This document shows positions 1 through 8,320 of a stretch of DNA of 53,421 nt, piece after piece. Position 1 is the stretch's first letter, and every line of letters begins with the position of its first letter. The notes below the pieces were generated by a model. That model was not told where the DNA came from. It saw nothing but the letters and a program-made list of their open reading frames with translations, and ran no database searches. Made by a program: the position numbers and the translations under genes. The stretch spans positions 1 to 53,421 of the forward strand of contig USCB01000009.1 of NCBI GenBank assembly GCA_900553125.1, read 5' to 3'. The stretch comes from an uncultured Clostridium sp. GTDB taxonomy: Bacteria > Bacillota > Clostridia > TANB77 > CAG-508.

Positions 1-50
1 TTCTGATTGGGGACGGTTCTTTTCGCGAAAAGAACCGTCCCCAATCAGAA
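1..50. repeat. GGGGACGGTTC palindromic repeat, copy 1
   Basis: This is a perfect 50-base palindrome whose arm carries TTGGGGACGGTTCTTTT. It starts four bases past the spoIVB stop codon. The same arm recurs as an inverted pair at 21484, 22969, 35074 and 38881, and with a variant arm near 37634. It could fold into a strong hairpin in RNA and may act as a terminator or 3'-end stabiliser. Similar GGGGACGG palindromes are widespread REP-like elements, but no transposase of any kind is visible in this window. Confidence 0.9.
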
Positions 51-54
51 AAAA

Positions 55-1298
55 TCAATCTTCTCTCATTTCTTTAAGCATAATATCCCCAAATACTGCA
101 TATCCTTGTGTAGGGTCATTTACTAGAACATTGGTAATCGCACCGTATAAATTTACCATTTTGAATTACTGGGCTACCGCTCATTCCTTGAATTATTCCC
201 CCTGTTTTGTTAAGCAGTTCTTCATCTTTAACTTTTATTAGCATTGATTTATTATCACTATCATTATTTATAAATATTTTTTCGATTTCTATTTTATATT
301 CTTTAAAATTATTATTTGAGTTTTCACCCAGATTACAATATATGGTTGCCTCTCCTAGCATTATTTCATCTCTTCTTGCGACTTCCAATTCTTTTGATAG
401 GTCTGCTTTTATGGCTGATAAATTGCTTACTGTTCCATATATTCCTAAATTACTATTTTTATATATTGTCCCTATTGATGTCCCTTCTTCTATTGTTCCT
501 TGTATTTTTCCTGGATTTCCGTTTTAATCCTTTTACTATTGATATTATTTTGGTTGTTAAAAATTCTCCATTTTGAATTTCTACTAGTTTTCCTGTATCA
601 CTATCTGTTATTCCATGCCCTAATGCTGCAAAGTTTCCTGTTGATGGTTCATAAAATGTTAGTGTTCCTATTCCTGCTGCACTATCTCTTACCCAGAGTC
701 CTAATTTGTAACTTCCATCTGTGTATTTTATTGGTTTTATGTTACATGTTTTTATATCATTGTTTCTTACGTATTCTATTTCTAGGCTTTTTCCTTTTGA
801 TTTATTTACTATATTTATTAAACTATTTGTATCTGTTATTTCTTGATTGTCAATTTTGGTAATTCTATCTCCTTCTTGGATATCTGTGTTTTCATATGGT
901 TTATATTTTTGGTTGTCTTCTCCTTTGATTTCACTCATTCCGACTACTAATACTCCATTTGTGTATAATTTTAGCCCTGATACTTGCCCTACTGGTATTA
1001 CGGTTGTTTTGTCTATTATATTTACTGATACTTCTTTTACGGTAATTGTGTCAAATAGTTTTACATCAATTGTTGCTGTTTTGTTTTCTTTGTTTAGGTT
1101 TTCTGCCATGTTTGATGATGCTAGAACTGTTTGGCAGTCTTTATTTCCTATTTTTAGAGATATTCCTAAAAAGTTTCCTATTTTTAGCTGTTCTCCTCCA
1201 TAGAGGATGATTTGGTTTGGTATGCTATTTATTTTACAACAGTATATGAATATACATAATAAAAAAGCAATAATTAATATTCTTTTGGTTTTTTTCAT
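55..1298 (-). CDS. spoIVB: SpoIVB stage IV sporulation serine peptidase (two +1 recoding sites)
   Basis: SpoIVB is the secreted S55 peptidase that signals from forespore to mother cell and leads to pro-sigma-K processing. The joined product is 413 aa, close to the usual ~425. It has an N-terminal membrane anchor (about residues 5-22), a PDZ domain (about 110-190), the catalytic His in the AALGHGI motif (228) and the catalytic Ser in MSGSPV (373-375), followed by a GAITNVLVNDP tail typical of the family. No single frame encodes it: the reading frame must move +1 at CGG codon 260 (519-521) and again at 143-145. Both joins give family-like sequence (KG..GNPG and NGKFIGAI). Without the first shift the protein lacks its serine. 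The start is ATG with AGGTG upstream. A strict annotation would call this a pseudogene; I regard it as recoded and functional. Confidence 0.9.
143..145 (-). other. CGG +1 recoding site, spoIVB site 2
   Basis: In the coding strand the codons are ATA CGG TGC, and zero frame stops nine codons later. Dropping the C gives ATA GGT GCG, so NGKFI continues as GAITNVLVND. This matches the conserved C-terminus after the SpoIVB catalytic serine. Confidence 0.85.
519..521 (-). other. CGG +1 recoding site, spoIVB site 1
   Basis: The coding strand reads AAA CGG AAA. Dropping the C gives AAA GGA AAT CCA GGA, restoring the KGxxGNPG segment of the SpoIVB family at the expected spacing. Zero frame terminates within about 20 codons. 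Confidence 0.85.
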
Positions 1299-1582
1299 TT
1301 TTTCACCTTCGAATTTATTATTGCTTTTTTTTTATTTTTTATACAGTTATATAGTTATGTGGTGTAACATATGCCTTGCAAATTTCTTTTCAGAAAAACA
1401 TCTATACATGTGAGATGCTGTATAATGATTATATTTTACTACATATCCACTTGTACATATTCCCGCGTTATAGCAATTTTTCACTTCATTTTGATTTGCA
1501 TACACCAATCCGTACTGAGTTTTTCCTATATTGTAACAATTACTTACAAACGACTTATTATTTGCTGTTATACCTGCCCCCT

Positions 1583-2581
1583 CTACCTCTCCAAAGAATC
1601 TAAATTATCCAATGCTTTTCCTGTACCTAAAGCTACACATGAAACCGTATCTTGTGCTATCATCACATTTATTCCAGTTTTTTCTTGTAATAGCTTATCT
1701 AATCCATCAATTAAGCAACCTCCTCCTGTCATGTAAATTCCCTTGTCACTTATATCTGCTGCAAGTTCTGGTGGAGTTCTTTCTAATACCGAATGAACTG
1801 CATCAACTATCATCAAAGCTGGTTCTTGTAATGCTTCTAGCATCTCACTTGAATGAATTGTTATTGTGGTTGGAAGTCCCGTCGTTAAATCTCTTCCTCT
1901 TACATCCATTTCTACATCTTGTATTTTTGGATACACACATCCAACATTTACTTTTAGCTCTTCTGCTGTTCTTTCTCCTATTGCTAAATTATATTTTTTC
2001 TTTATATATTTTGAAACATACTCATCAAATTTATCTCCTGCAACTTTTATTGACGTACTTACAACTGACCCTCCAAGTGATATTACTGCAATGTCTGTTG
2101 TTCCTCCTCCAATATCTACTACCATATTCCCACATGGTTTTGATATATCTATTCCTGCTCCAATTGCTGCTGCTATTGGTTCTTCTATTAAATATACTTT
2201 TCTTGCTCCCGCGTTTGTGGCTGCATCTATTACTGCCTTTTTTTCAACTTCTGTAACTCTTGATGGTATACATATCATTATTCTTGGTGAAAATAGTGTT
2301 TTTCCTCCAACTTTGTTTATGAAGTATTTTAGCATTTTTTCTGTTACTGTATAATCTGATATTACACCTTCTCTTAATGGTCTTGTTGCTACAATATTTC
2401 CTGGCGTTCTTCCTAACATTCTTCTTGCTTCTTCTCCCACCGCTACAACTTCTCCAGTATTATTGTCAACTGCCACTACTGATGGCTCGCGTAGTACTAT
2501 TCCCTTTCCTTTTACATATGCTATAACTGTTGCTGTTCCTAGGTCTATTCCTATGTCTTGTCCCCATCCGAATTTAAACAT
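1583..2581 (-). CDS. mreB: MreB/Mbl-type actin-like rod-shape protein
   Basis: This bacterial actin homologue of 332 aa organises lateral wall synthesis beneath the membrane. Visible family features are the phosphate-1 loop near the N-terminus (IGIDLGTA), the conserved GEEARRMLGRTPGNI stretch, the phosphate-2 motif DIGGGTTDIAV near residue 160, and the adenosine motif GGGCLIDGL near 288. The N-terminus MFKFGWGQDIGIDLGT resembles both MreB and Mbl; the GKGIVLREPSVVA pattern and the lone position, without mreC and mreD, look more like Mbl, so the paralogue is uncertain. The start is ATG with a GGAGAAGG ribosome site. It lies upstream of spoIVB in the same direction with a 284-base gap in which I see no gene. 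An 11-bp phased TGTAAT array sits just upstream. Confidence 0.93.
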   Translation of the reverse strand: MFKFGWGQDIGIDLGTATVIAYVKGKGIVLREPSVVAVDNNTGEVVAVGEEARRMLGRTPGNIVATRPLREGVISDYTVTEKMLKYFINKVGGKTLFSPRIMICIPSRVTEVEKKAVIDAATNAGARKVYLIEEPIAAAIGAGIDISKPCGNMVVDIGGGTTDIAVISLGGSVVSTSIKVAGDKFDEYVSKYIKKKYNLAIGERTAEELKVNVGCVYPKIQDVEMDVRGRDLTTGLPTTITIHSSEMLEALQEPALMIVDAVHSVLERTPPELAADISDKGIYMTGGGCLIDGLDKLLQEKTGINVMIAQDTVSCVALGTGKALDNLDSLER

Positions 2582-2611
2582 TCTGCATCCTTCTCCTTTG
2601 ACTTTTTATTT

Positions 2612-2650
2612 ATTACATTATTATTACATTTTGATTACGATTATATTACA
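2612..2650 (-). promoter_or_regulatory. Four-unit 11-bp phased TGTAAT array upstream of mreB
   Basis: On the plus strand ATTACA (TGTAAT in the gene direction) begins at 2612, 2623, 2634 (ATTACG) and 2645, exactly 11 bp apart. The array ends about 30 bases from the mreB start and overlaps a possible TATAAT. The same phasing recurs upstream of spoVAC, ftsA and two pilin-like genes. The binding factor is unknown. Confidence 0.6.
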
Positions 2651-2686
2651 TTTTTTTCTTTTTATCAATAGATTTTAATAAAAAAC

Positions 2687-2779
2687 CTGTAATTCGTAAC
2701 AAAATTTTAAACTATAAAGTTAAGTACCCATTGGGCTACTTCTTAACTCTATAGTTTAAAATTTTATTTGCAAATTACG
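2687..2779. repeat. Intergenic imperfect palindrome starting CTGTAATTCGTAA
   Basis: A dyad of about 90 bases pairs TTTTAAACTATA...GTTAAG with CTTAAC.CTATAGTTTAAAA, with outer GTAATTCGTAA and TTGCAAATTAC arms. It lies between the convergent-facing ends of nothing: it precedes mreB and follows the beta-sandwich protein gene, both on minus. It can act as terminator for the latter. The 13-base outer arm CTGTAATTCGTAA occurs again exactly at 53368-53380. Confidence 0.6.
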
Positions 2780-2784
2780 ACACA

Positions 2785-4188
2785 TCAAAAATGTTTTCCC
2801 TTTCTCTTCGGTTTATTTGTTCTAAAATAATCCTCTGTATCGTACTCACTTATTTTCTCTTCACTACTATCAACTTCTTCTTCATTATTTTCACTATTTT
2901 GAATAAAAGTATTTTTATAAAAAGGCTCTTCCGATTCTTCTCTTTCTCCTCCGACAATTTTATTTGCAAAAGCTTTATCTTTATTATTTACTCTGTTAAA
3001 AAATTCATCTTCATCATCTAAATTCAATCTTTCTATATCATCCTCATCATATTCATATTTTTCATCCTCATCGTTATAAAACTTTCTTTTTACAATAACA
3101 AATATAACCACACATATTACTATTGCTAAAACAACTCCTAGTAATATCAATCTAATTTTGTTAGCTTTTTTAGCTGCATCATTTAATGTACCACTTAAGC
3201 CAGTTGAATTTTGAGTCTTATTTACTATTATTTGATATGTAGAATTCTGTTTTGTTTCCTCATTATACACCAATAAAGTTACTGTGTTTTCTCCATCTTT
3301 TAAGTCCTCATTTCCAACTATTTCTACACTAACATTATTATTAGCACCTTCTGTTTCTATGTCTAACTTAGATACATCTTTTCCTACATCTACTTTATAT
3401 TCATATATATTTGGTGAAAATGCTGGTGTTAAATCATAGCCTTTTATTGATAATTTTTTTAAATCTGTATTCTCTTCTGTTGCTTGTTCTTTATTTTCTG
3501 ATTGTTTTTCTCCTGCATTTAATGTTGTTTCGTTTATATTATTAGCCGCTTCCCTTGTTACATTTATAGTATATGTTTTCGTAGTTGTTCCATCTTCCGC
3601 TGTAACTACTACATTTAATGCATTTTTTCCTTCAACTATTTTTTGTGCCCCAATTCCCTCTATTATAGCTTTTTTATCTTGAGCAGTTGCATATATTGTA
3701 ACATTTTCAACATCATTTGGTACTGTTACATCATATGTTGTTTTTGTAATTTTAAATCCTTTGAAATCATTTGGCTTTATTCCTAAACTACTTAAATTAG
3801 CATTATTTGATTTTTTGGTACTTGCATTACTCGCAACTTTAATTGTTCCAGCTGTTGCTCCACTATATGACGTTGAATTAGAAGTATCTTTCATTTCAGC
3901 TGCTGTAGCTGTTACTTTGACATCTCCCTCTCCGTTTATTTTGACAGATACACTTGCTGACCCATCAACCATTACACTATTTTCTGATAAAGTGGCATTT
4001 CCTGTTACACTTAAATTTACTTTCCCCTTAGCTCCTTTTCCTGTTACTGTTGCGGTTACTGTATCCCCGACTTTTGCTGATGAACTAGAAAAGCTTATTA
4101 CTAAATTTGCAGCATTTGACTTTGGTATAATTGCTATAATAAATACAATCGATAATAATATACATACTATTTTTCTTCTTAAATTCAT
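2785..4188 (-). CDS. Membrane-anchored cadherin-like beta-sandwich surface protein
   Basis: This predicted surface protein has 467 aa from the chosen start; an upstream in-frame ATG at 4242 lacks a ribosome site, while the ATG at 4188 has GAGGA eight bases before it. In order it shows a signal peptide (about residues 8-27), a Ser/Thr-rich bacterial Ig-like region, and two copies of a cadherin-like beta-sandwich domain. Each domain carries the cues LSSLGI...F..TTYDVTVP or LSIKGYDL.PAFSPNIYEYKVDV, and the first ends with TYTINVTRE. A transmembrane helix (about 340-362) and an acidic cytoplasmic tail follow. Such domains usually mediate extracellular protein or carbohydrate contacts in Firmicutes. 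No enzymatic motif is visible. It is a single-gene unit with hairpins on its 3' side. Confidence 0.8.
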   Translation of the reverse strand: MNLRRKIVCILLSIVFIIAIIPKSNAANLVISFSSSSAKVGDTVTATVTGKGAKGKVNLSVTGNATLSENSVMVDGSASVSVKINGEGDVKVTATAAEMKDTSNSTSYSGATAGTIKVASNASTKKSNNANLSSLGIKPNDFKGFKITKTTYDVTVPNDVENVTIYATAQDKKAIIEGIGAQKIVEGKNALNVVVTAEDGTTTKTYTINVTREAANNINETTLNAGEKQSENKEQATEENTDLKKLSIKGYDLTPAFSPNIYEYKVDVGKDVSKLDIETEGANNNVSVEIVGNEDLKDGENTVTLLVYNEETKQNSTYQIIVNKTQNSTGLSGTLNDAAKKANKIRLILLGVVLAIVICVVIFVIVKRKFYNDEDEKYEYDEDDIERLNLDDEDEFFNRVNNKDKAFANKIVGGEREESEEPFYKNTFIQNSENNEEEVDSSEEKISEYDTEDYFRTNKPKRKGKHF

Positions 4189-4296
4189 AAAATTTTCCTC
4201 ATTTCTTTCGTTTTTTTCTTTTTTTCGTGTATAGTATATCATTTTTTTGTTTTATAAGTCAACAAATTTTACCATTTTTTATTATACTTTTTGTTA

Positions 4297-4353
4297 CTTT
4301 TGGGGACGGTGATTTTTGGGGATTTTCTCTTTTTGGGACGGAGAATTTTGGGA
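4297..4353. repeat. Degenerate half copies of the GGGGACGG repeat
   Basis: Two direct partial copies are present, GGGGACGGTGATTTTTGGGG and GGGACGGAGAATTTTGGG, in the same orientation without an inverted partner. They resemble the variant arms near 37605 and 31569 and look like decayed or half-size members of the palindrome family. Confidence 0.6.
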
Positions 4354-4357
4354 GAAT

Positions 4358-4396
4358 AAATATAAGCAGACCGAAAAAATAAATCTGCTTATATTT
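4358..4396 (-). terminator. Hairpin 3' of the 88-aa hypothetical gene
   Basis: The arms AAATATAAGCAGA and TCTGCTTATATTT form a perfect 13-bp stem with a 13-base loop, ten bases past the stop codon at 4407. The T tract is weak, so it may be a terminator or an RNA-stabilising hairpin. Confidence 0.6.
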
Positions 4397-4406
4397 TGTC
4401 TATATT

Positions 4407-4673
4407 TTATTTTATTTTTACTGATATCGTTTCCGAATTTATTATTATTTCATCTTCTCTTTCTTCATAGCCATAAACCATTGTTGTATTTATCTTAAAT
4501 TCACCATTCTCTCCTATTATATTTATATAACCTGTTTCATAATCATATTCTGCTGTTGCTTTTTTTAATTCTATCTTTCCGTCTATTCCGTTCCTAAATT
4601 CAAGTTTTATAGTAGTTTCTTTTTTAAATTTTTGTAATTTTTCAGTTAACTCATTTTCTTTAAATTTTGCCAT
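4407..4673 (-). CDS. Hypothetical protein, 88 aa
   Basis: I do not recognise this gene. It encodes 88 charged, lysine- and glutamate-rich residues without signal peptide or membrane segment. The alternating pattern in the second half (TGYINIIG..GEFKINTTMVYGYE) suggests a small beta-rich cytoplasmic fold. It has a clear GAGAGGAA ribosome site before an ATG start and its own 3' hairpin, so it is probably a real monocistronic gene. The neighbours (ABC exporter upstream, surface protein downstream) do not suggest a role. Confidence 0.6.
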   Translation of the reverse strand: MAKFKENELTEKLQKFKKETTIKLEFRNGIDGKIELKKATAEYDYETGYINIIGENGEFKINTTMVYGYEEREDEIIINSETISVKIK

Positions 4674-4904
4674 AGTAATTCCTCTCTTTCTATTTTTATT
4701 ATTTACTATTTGAAAAATTTATATTCATGATAACTTAATAAGCTTTTAACTTCCTATCTTGAATAATTTTTAATTCATCACCTCGAATCGCGAATTTTTT
4801 GATTTTAGACTTTTTGAATAAAATTTTTTTGAACTTAATTTATACTATGGTAGCATATTTATAACATAAAATCTAGCGAACATTAACAATTTTGTAATAA
4901 AAAT

Positions 4905-4934
4905 AAAAAATCGCCTATTTTAAGACGATTTTTT
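4905..4934 (-). terminator. Rho-independent terminator after the ABC permease
   Basis: AAAAAATCG and CGATTTTTT form a stem of nine bp with a 12-base loop, one base past the permease stop codon. In the minus direction a T-rich tail follows. Confidence 0.75.
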
Positions 4935-4935
4935 A

Positions 4936-6348
4936 TTATATATTTTTTATATTCTTTCTCTTAAATACCATAAATGTTGGAATCATCATTATTATAAAAT
5001 AAGTCAAACAAATTATAACCGAAAAAGGTACATTTAATCCTTTCATTAAAGGTAATTTTCCATAGAAAAATTGTGTAAAGTCCCAATTTGGCGTTACAAA
5101 AAATTTAAGCCATTTTATTTCATAATAATATGCAAATTGGTTTACAATGCTTGATGCCATATATCCCATTAATGTTATTGTAATTGCAACTGGTGTATTA
5201 TTAAATATTGTACTTAAAGCAAATGCCAATGTTCCTATTAATACATATATTGGAAGTTTGCCAATTCCTGTAAGTATAATATTTTTTAATATTCCCATTT
5301 CCATAAGTGTTCCTGTATTATGGTTGTATATAATAGAAGGGATACTTAGAGAATCAAAACCAAAGAAAATTCCTCCAACTATAAATTGTAAAATTACTGT
5401 TATTATCATTATAAATAATACCACTATAAGTACTGTTATAAATTTAGCAAGTAAAATTTTCATTCTACTAAATGGTCTTACTAGTAGTAATTTTATTGTT
5501 CCTTTATTAAATTCATCACTAACTATTGCTCCTGCAATTAGAACTATTGTTATTATTATAAATAATTCATATTTTGAAAATACATTCAATATAAATCCTC
5601 TTGAGTCTGATGTATTATAAATATCTCTATTTTTTTCTATTACGTATTTACTTTTTTCTGCATTTTCCTTTGCTGTTTGATATTCTTGTTCTTCTTCATA
5701 TGTTTTATTGTTTTTCTTTTCTAAATCAATTAATAGCATTTTATTTTGTAAGTATTTATTTAATGCCTCATTTCTGTAATCTTCACCGTATGGAATATCA
5801 TATTTTAATCTCATTTCTAGAGTTTCTATTTGAATATCTGTTGTTTTATCTTTGTATTCTTCATTTAACCCTTCTTGTGTTAGCTTTAATGCATCAATCT
5901 CTTCTTGTGTAAAACTTTTCCAGTCGTTTGCTTTTAATCTTTCTAAAAATTTGTTATATTTTTCTTTTGCCTCATTTAATGCTTCTTCATCTTTTATTTT
6001 ATATGTGTATGTATTTATATCTGACAAATATTTTGATGCTTTTTCTGATATAAGTTTATATTGCCATGATTCTTTATCATATTGCTTTAGTAGCTCATAT
6101 GTGTCAACTTCTGTTTTATCTCCTATGTAGATATCTAATTCTTGCTGATTTTCTTTGTTTAAGTTCTCCATTTCTTCTTTTACTATGTTTATATATTCTT
6201 CTGTATAATAATTGTAATCTTTATTATTATATACGTATTTATTCATTACATTTGATAGCACTATATATGCTAAAACAATAATTAACATTATATAAAAACT
6301 TTTCTTTTTTATTATTTTTGTTATTTCATTTTTTATTAGATTATTCAA
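4936..6348 (-). CDS. ABC transporter permease, ABC-2 type
   Basis: This membrane subunit of an ABC-2 exporter has 470 aa. It has one N-terminal helix (about residues 17-36), a long extracytoplasmic region rich in Lys, Glu and Tyr (about 40-255), then about five to six helices in the C-terminal half. The segment after the first of these (DEFNKGTIKLLLVRPFSR) is typical of the ABC-2 family, in which the N-terminal loop often senses or binds peptides. The start is TTG with AGGAGGT upstream, and it overlaps the ATPase gene by eight bases, so the two are translationally coupled. The substrate cannot be read from sequence; antimicrobial-peptide export and cell-envelope stress roles are common for this arrangement. 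Confidence 0.85.
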   Translation of the reverse strand: MNNLIKNEITKIIKKKSFYIMLIIVLAYIVLSNVMNKYVYNNKDYNYYTEEYINIVKEEMENLNKENQQELDIYIGDKTEVDTYELLKQYDKESWQYKLISEKASKYLSDINTYTYKIKDEEALNEAKEKYNKFLERLKANDWKSFTQEEIDALKLTQEGLNEEYKDKTTDIQIETLEMRLKYDIPYGEDYRNEALNKYLQNKMLLIDLEKKNNKTYEEEQEYQTAKENAEKSKYVIEKNRDIYNTSDSRGFILNVFSKYELFIIITIVLIAGAIVSDEFNKGTIKLLLVRPFSRMKILLAKFITVLIVVLFIMIITVILQFIVGGIFFGFDSLSIPSIIYNHNTGTLMEMGILKNIILTGIGKLPIYVLIGTLAFALSTIFNNTPVAITITLMGYMASSIVNQFAYYYEIKWLKFFVTPNWDFTQFFYGKLPLMKGLNVPFSVIICLTYFIIMMIPTFMVFKRKNIKNI

Positions 6349-7246
6349 TTACATTACCTCCTGTCTTTTTTAAAAATGCATCTTCCAGACTTAATATTTC
6401 TTCATTTACCATATAAATCTTTTTATTTGCATTTACTAGTTTTTTTATGATTTGAGGTATTTCTTCTTTTCTTACATTTATTTTGAATTTATTTTCATTT
6501 ATTTTTTCTATTTGTGTTTCTATTATTTTTTCTATATTATTTATGTCATCTAATTCTATAATGTATGATTGTTCGACTTTTTTTACTTCATTTATTGAGT
6601 TTGTTTCTACTATTTTTCCGTTTTTTATTATTGTTACTTTATTGCAAAAACTTTCTAGTTCAGCTAAATTATGGCTTGATATTACTATTGCCATTTTTTC
6701 TTTTTCTGCTAGATTTTTTATTAGCTCTCTTAATTCTTTTATTCCTTCTGGGTCTAATCCGTTTGTTGGCTCGTCTAGTATTAATAAATTAGGCTTATGT
6801 AGTATCGCTTGGGCTATTCCTAATCTTTGCCTCATTCCTAATGAATATTTTGATACTTTGTCTTTTATTCTTTGCTCTAGTTTTACGAGTTTTACTACTT
6901 CGTCAATCCTTTTGTTGTCTACATTTTTGTATAGATTTGCTATTAGTTTTAAGTTATCATATCCACTCATATACATGTATAAATCTGGATTTTCTACTAT
7001 TGTTCCTACTTTTTCTATTGCTTTTTCAAAGTCTTTTTGTATGTCATGTCTATTTATTTTTACTGTTCCACTATCTATACTTTGTAATCCTAATATTAGT
7101 TTTATTGTTGTTGTTTTTCCTGCTCCATTTGGACCTATAAATCCTAGTATGTCACCTTGTTTTACTTCTAGTGATACATTATCTAGGATTTGCTTTTTGC
7201 CAAAGTGCTTGCATAAATTTTCACATTTTAATATTGTTTCACTCAT
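6341..7246 (-). CDS. ABC transporter ATP-binding protein
   Basis: This is the ATPase partner of the downstream permease, 301 aa. The nucleotide-binding domain is complete: Walker A GPNGAGKTT (about 38-46), signature YSLGMRQRLG (about 135-144), Walker B LLILDEPTNGLDP and the switch His in SSHNL. A C-terminal extension of about 90 aa is typical of bacitracin/lantibiotic-type exporters (BcrA-like). The start is ATG with GGGGAAAA upstream. It forms a two-gene operon with the permease. LysR lies upstream in the same direction but a strong hairpin separates them. Confidence 0.9.
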   Translation of the reverse strand: MSETILKCENLCKHFGKKQILDNVSLEVKQGDILGFIGPNGAGKTTTIKLILGLQSIDSGTVKINRHDIQKDFEKAIEKVGTIVENPDLYMYMSGYDNLKLIANLYKNVDNKRIDEVVKLVKLEQRIKDKVSKYSLGMRQRLGIAQAILHKPNLLILDEPTNGLDPEGIKELRELIKNLAEKEKMAIVISSHNLAELESFCNKVTIIKNGKIVETNSINEVKKVEQSYIIELDDINNIEKIIETQIEKINENKFKINVRKEEIPQIIKKLVNANKKIYMVNEEILSLEDAFLKKTGGNVIE

Positions 7247-7326
7247 CTTTTTTCCCCTTTCTTTTGATGTTTTTATTATACTATATTTTAGGGGTTTGTC
7301 AATGAAATTAATAAATTCTTAAAAAT

Positions 7327-7350
7327 AAAGATACTTTTTCAAGTATCTTT
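7327..7350 (-). terminator. Terminator after the LysR gene
   Basis: AAAGATACTT and AAGTATCTTT form a perfect 10-bp stem with a TTTC loop, in an A/T-rich setting between the LysR stop and the ABC ATPase start. A related sequence (GATACTTTTTCAAGTA) recurs downstream of the tRNA gene at about 9839. Confidence 0.7.
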
Positions 7351-7389
7351 TCATCTACACAATCTTTGTTTAAAAATATATTAAATTTT

Positions 7390-8250
7390 TTATTTAAAAT
7401 ACTCTTCTATCATATTCACCAAATTTCTCAATTCTTTCGATCTCTCTCCATTCAGATATATCCCAAATTCGATTCTACCCAACTTCAAATCAGTTTCAAC
7501 TTCAACTAAACCAAATTTTTCATAATCACTTTTTTCAATATATTCTCTTGTTATCAAACCTATTGCTTTTCCTGAAGAAGCAAGTTCTAATATCGTTCTA
7601 TAACTACTATTTTTAAGCTTTAAATTTTTTCCATTAGTTATTTTTTTCAATCTTTCTACGACCTGAGCATAAACTCTAGGCACATATATAATCTGATTTT
7701 CTATACTTTCGCTTGTTAATTTTTCATTAGCTATTTTCGAGTTTTTACTGGCAATAAATACATCATTTAGATATCCTAACTTTATGTATTTTATATTTTT
7801 TGAAACCTGTGTATCTACTTTTTTAGAAAATACTATGTCGATTTCTTTATTTTCCAATTTTTTTAACATACTAGAAATTTCTTCACATATTAAATTCAAA
7901 TTTACTTCCGGATATTTTAAACAATATTCATTTATAACCCTTCCAAACACACAAGTCCCCATATGATTATGTGTACCAATATTAATTATTTTCTCTTTTC
8001 CAATCTGATTATCTATTTTATTCAATTCATCAATTGGATTCTTTAATTTCTCATACAATCTTTTTCCATCTTCTGTTAACACAAGTCCCTTGCTTTTTCT
8101 TTCGAATAAAACAACAGACAATTGATTTTCTAAGTTCTTTATTTGCTTTGTAACTGCTGGCTGCGAAATATTTAATTTTTCACTTACTCTTGTTATGTTC
8201 TCTTCTTTTGCTACTTCTACAAATATTCTATATAATTCAAAATCAATCAT
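7390..8250 (-). CDS. LysR-family transcriptional regulator
   Basis: This DNA-binding regulator has 286 aa. The N-terminal winged helix (residues 1-60) contains the LysR hallmarks: NITRVSEKLNISQPAVTKQIKNLE followed by LFER.....LTEDG. The rest is a periplasmic-binding-type effector domain that is somewhat divergent and lacks recognisable ligand cues. It lies between an ABC exporter and a radical SAM gene, all on the minus strand, with a 12-bp perfect inverted repeat 23 bases upstream of its ATG that could be its own operator. LysR proteins often control a neighbouring gene; the radical SAM gene is the nearest candidate. Confidence 0.9.
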   Translation of the reverse strand: MIDFELYRIFVEVAKEENITRVSEKLNISQPAVTKQIKNLENQLSVVLFERKSKGLVLTEDGKRLYEKLKNPIDELNKIDNQIGKEKIINIGTHNHMGTCVFGRVINEYCLKYPEVNLNLICEEISSMLKKLENKEIDIVFSKKVDTQVSKNIKYIKLGYLNDVFIASKNSKIANEKLTSESIENQIIYVPRVYAQVVERLKKITNGKNLKLKNSSYRTILELASSGKAIGLITREYIEKSDYEKFGLVEVETDLKLGRIEFGIYLNGERSKELRNLVNMIEEYFK

Positions 8251-8272
8251 TTTCTATTCCCCCATACACATA

Positions 8273-8310
8273 TCCTAGGTATGGCTTTTTATTTAATTCC
8301 ATACCTAGGA
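8273..8310. promoter_or_regulatory. Perfect 12-bp inverted repeat between radical SAM and LysR genes
   Basis: TCCTAGGTATGG and CCATACCTAGGA are exact inverted arms with a 14-base spacer. No T tract follows in the minus direction, so it fits an operator or attenuator better than an intrinsic terminator. Confidence 0.55.
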
Positions 8311-8320
8311 GCAAAAATCT

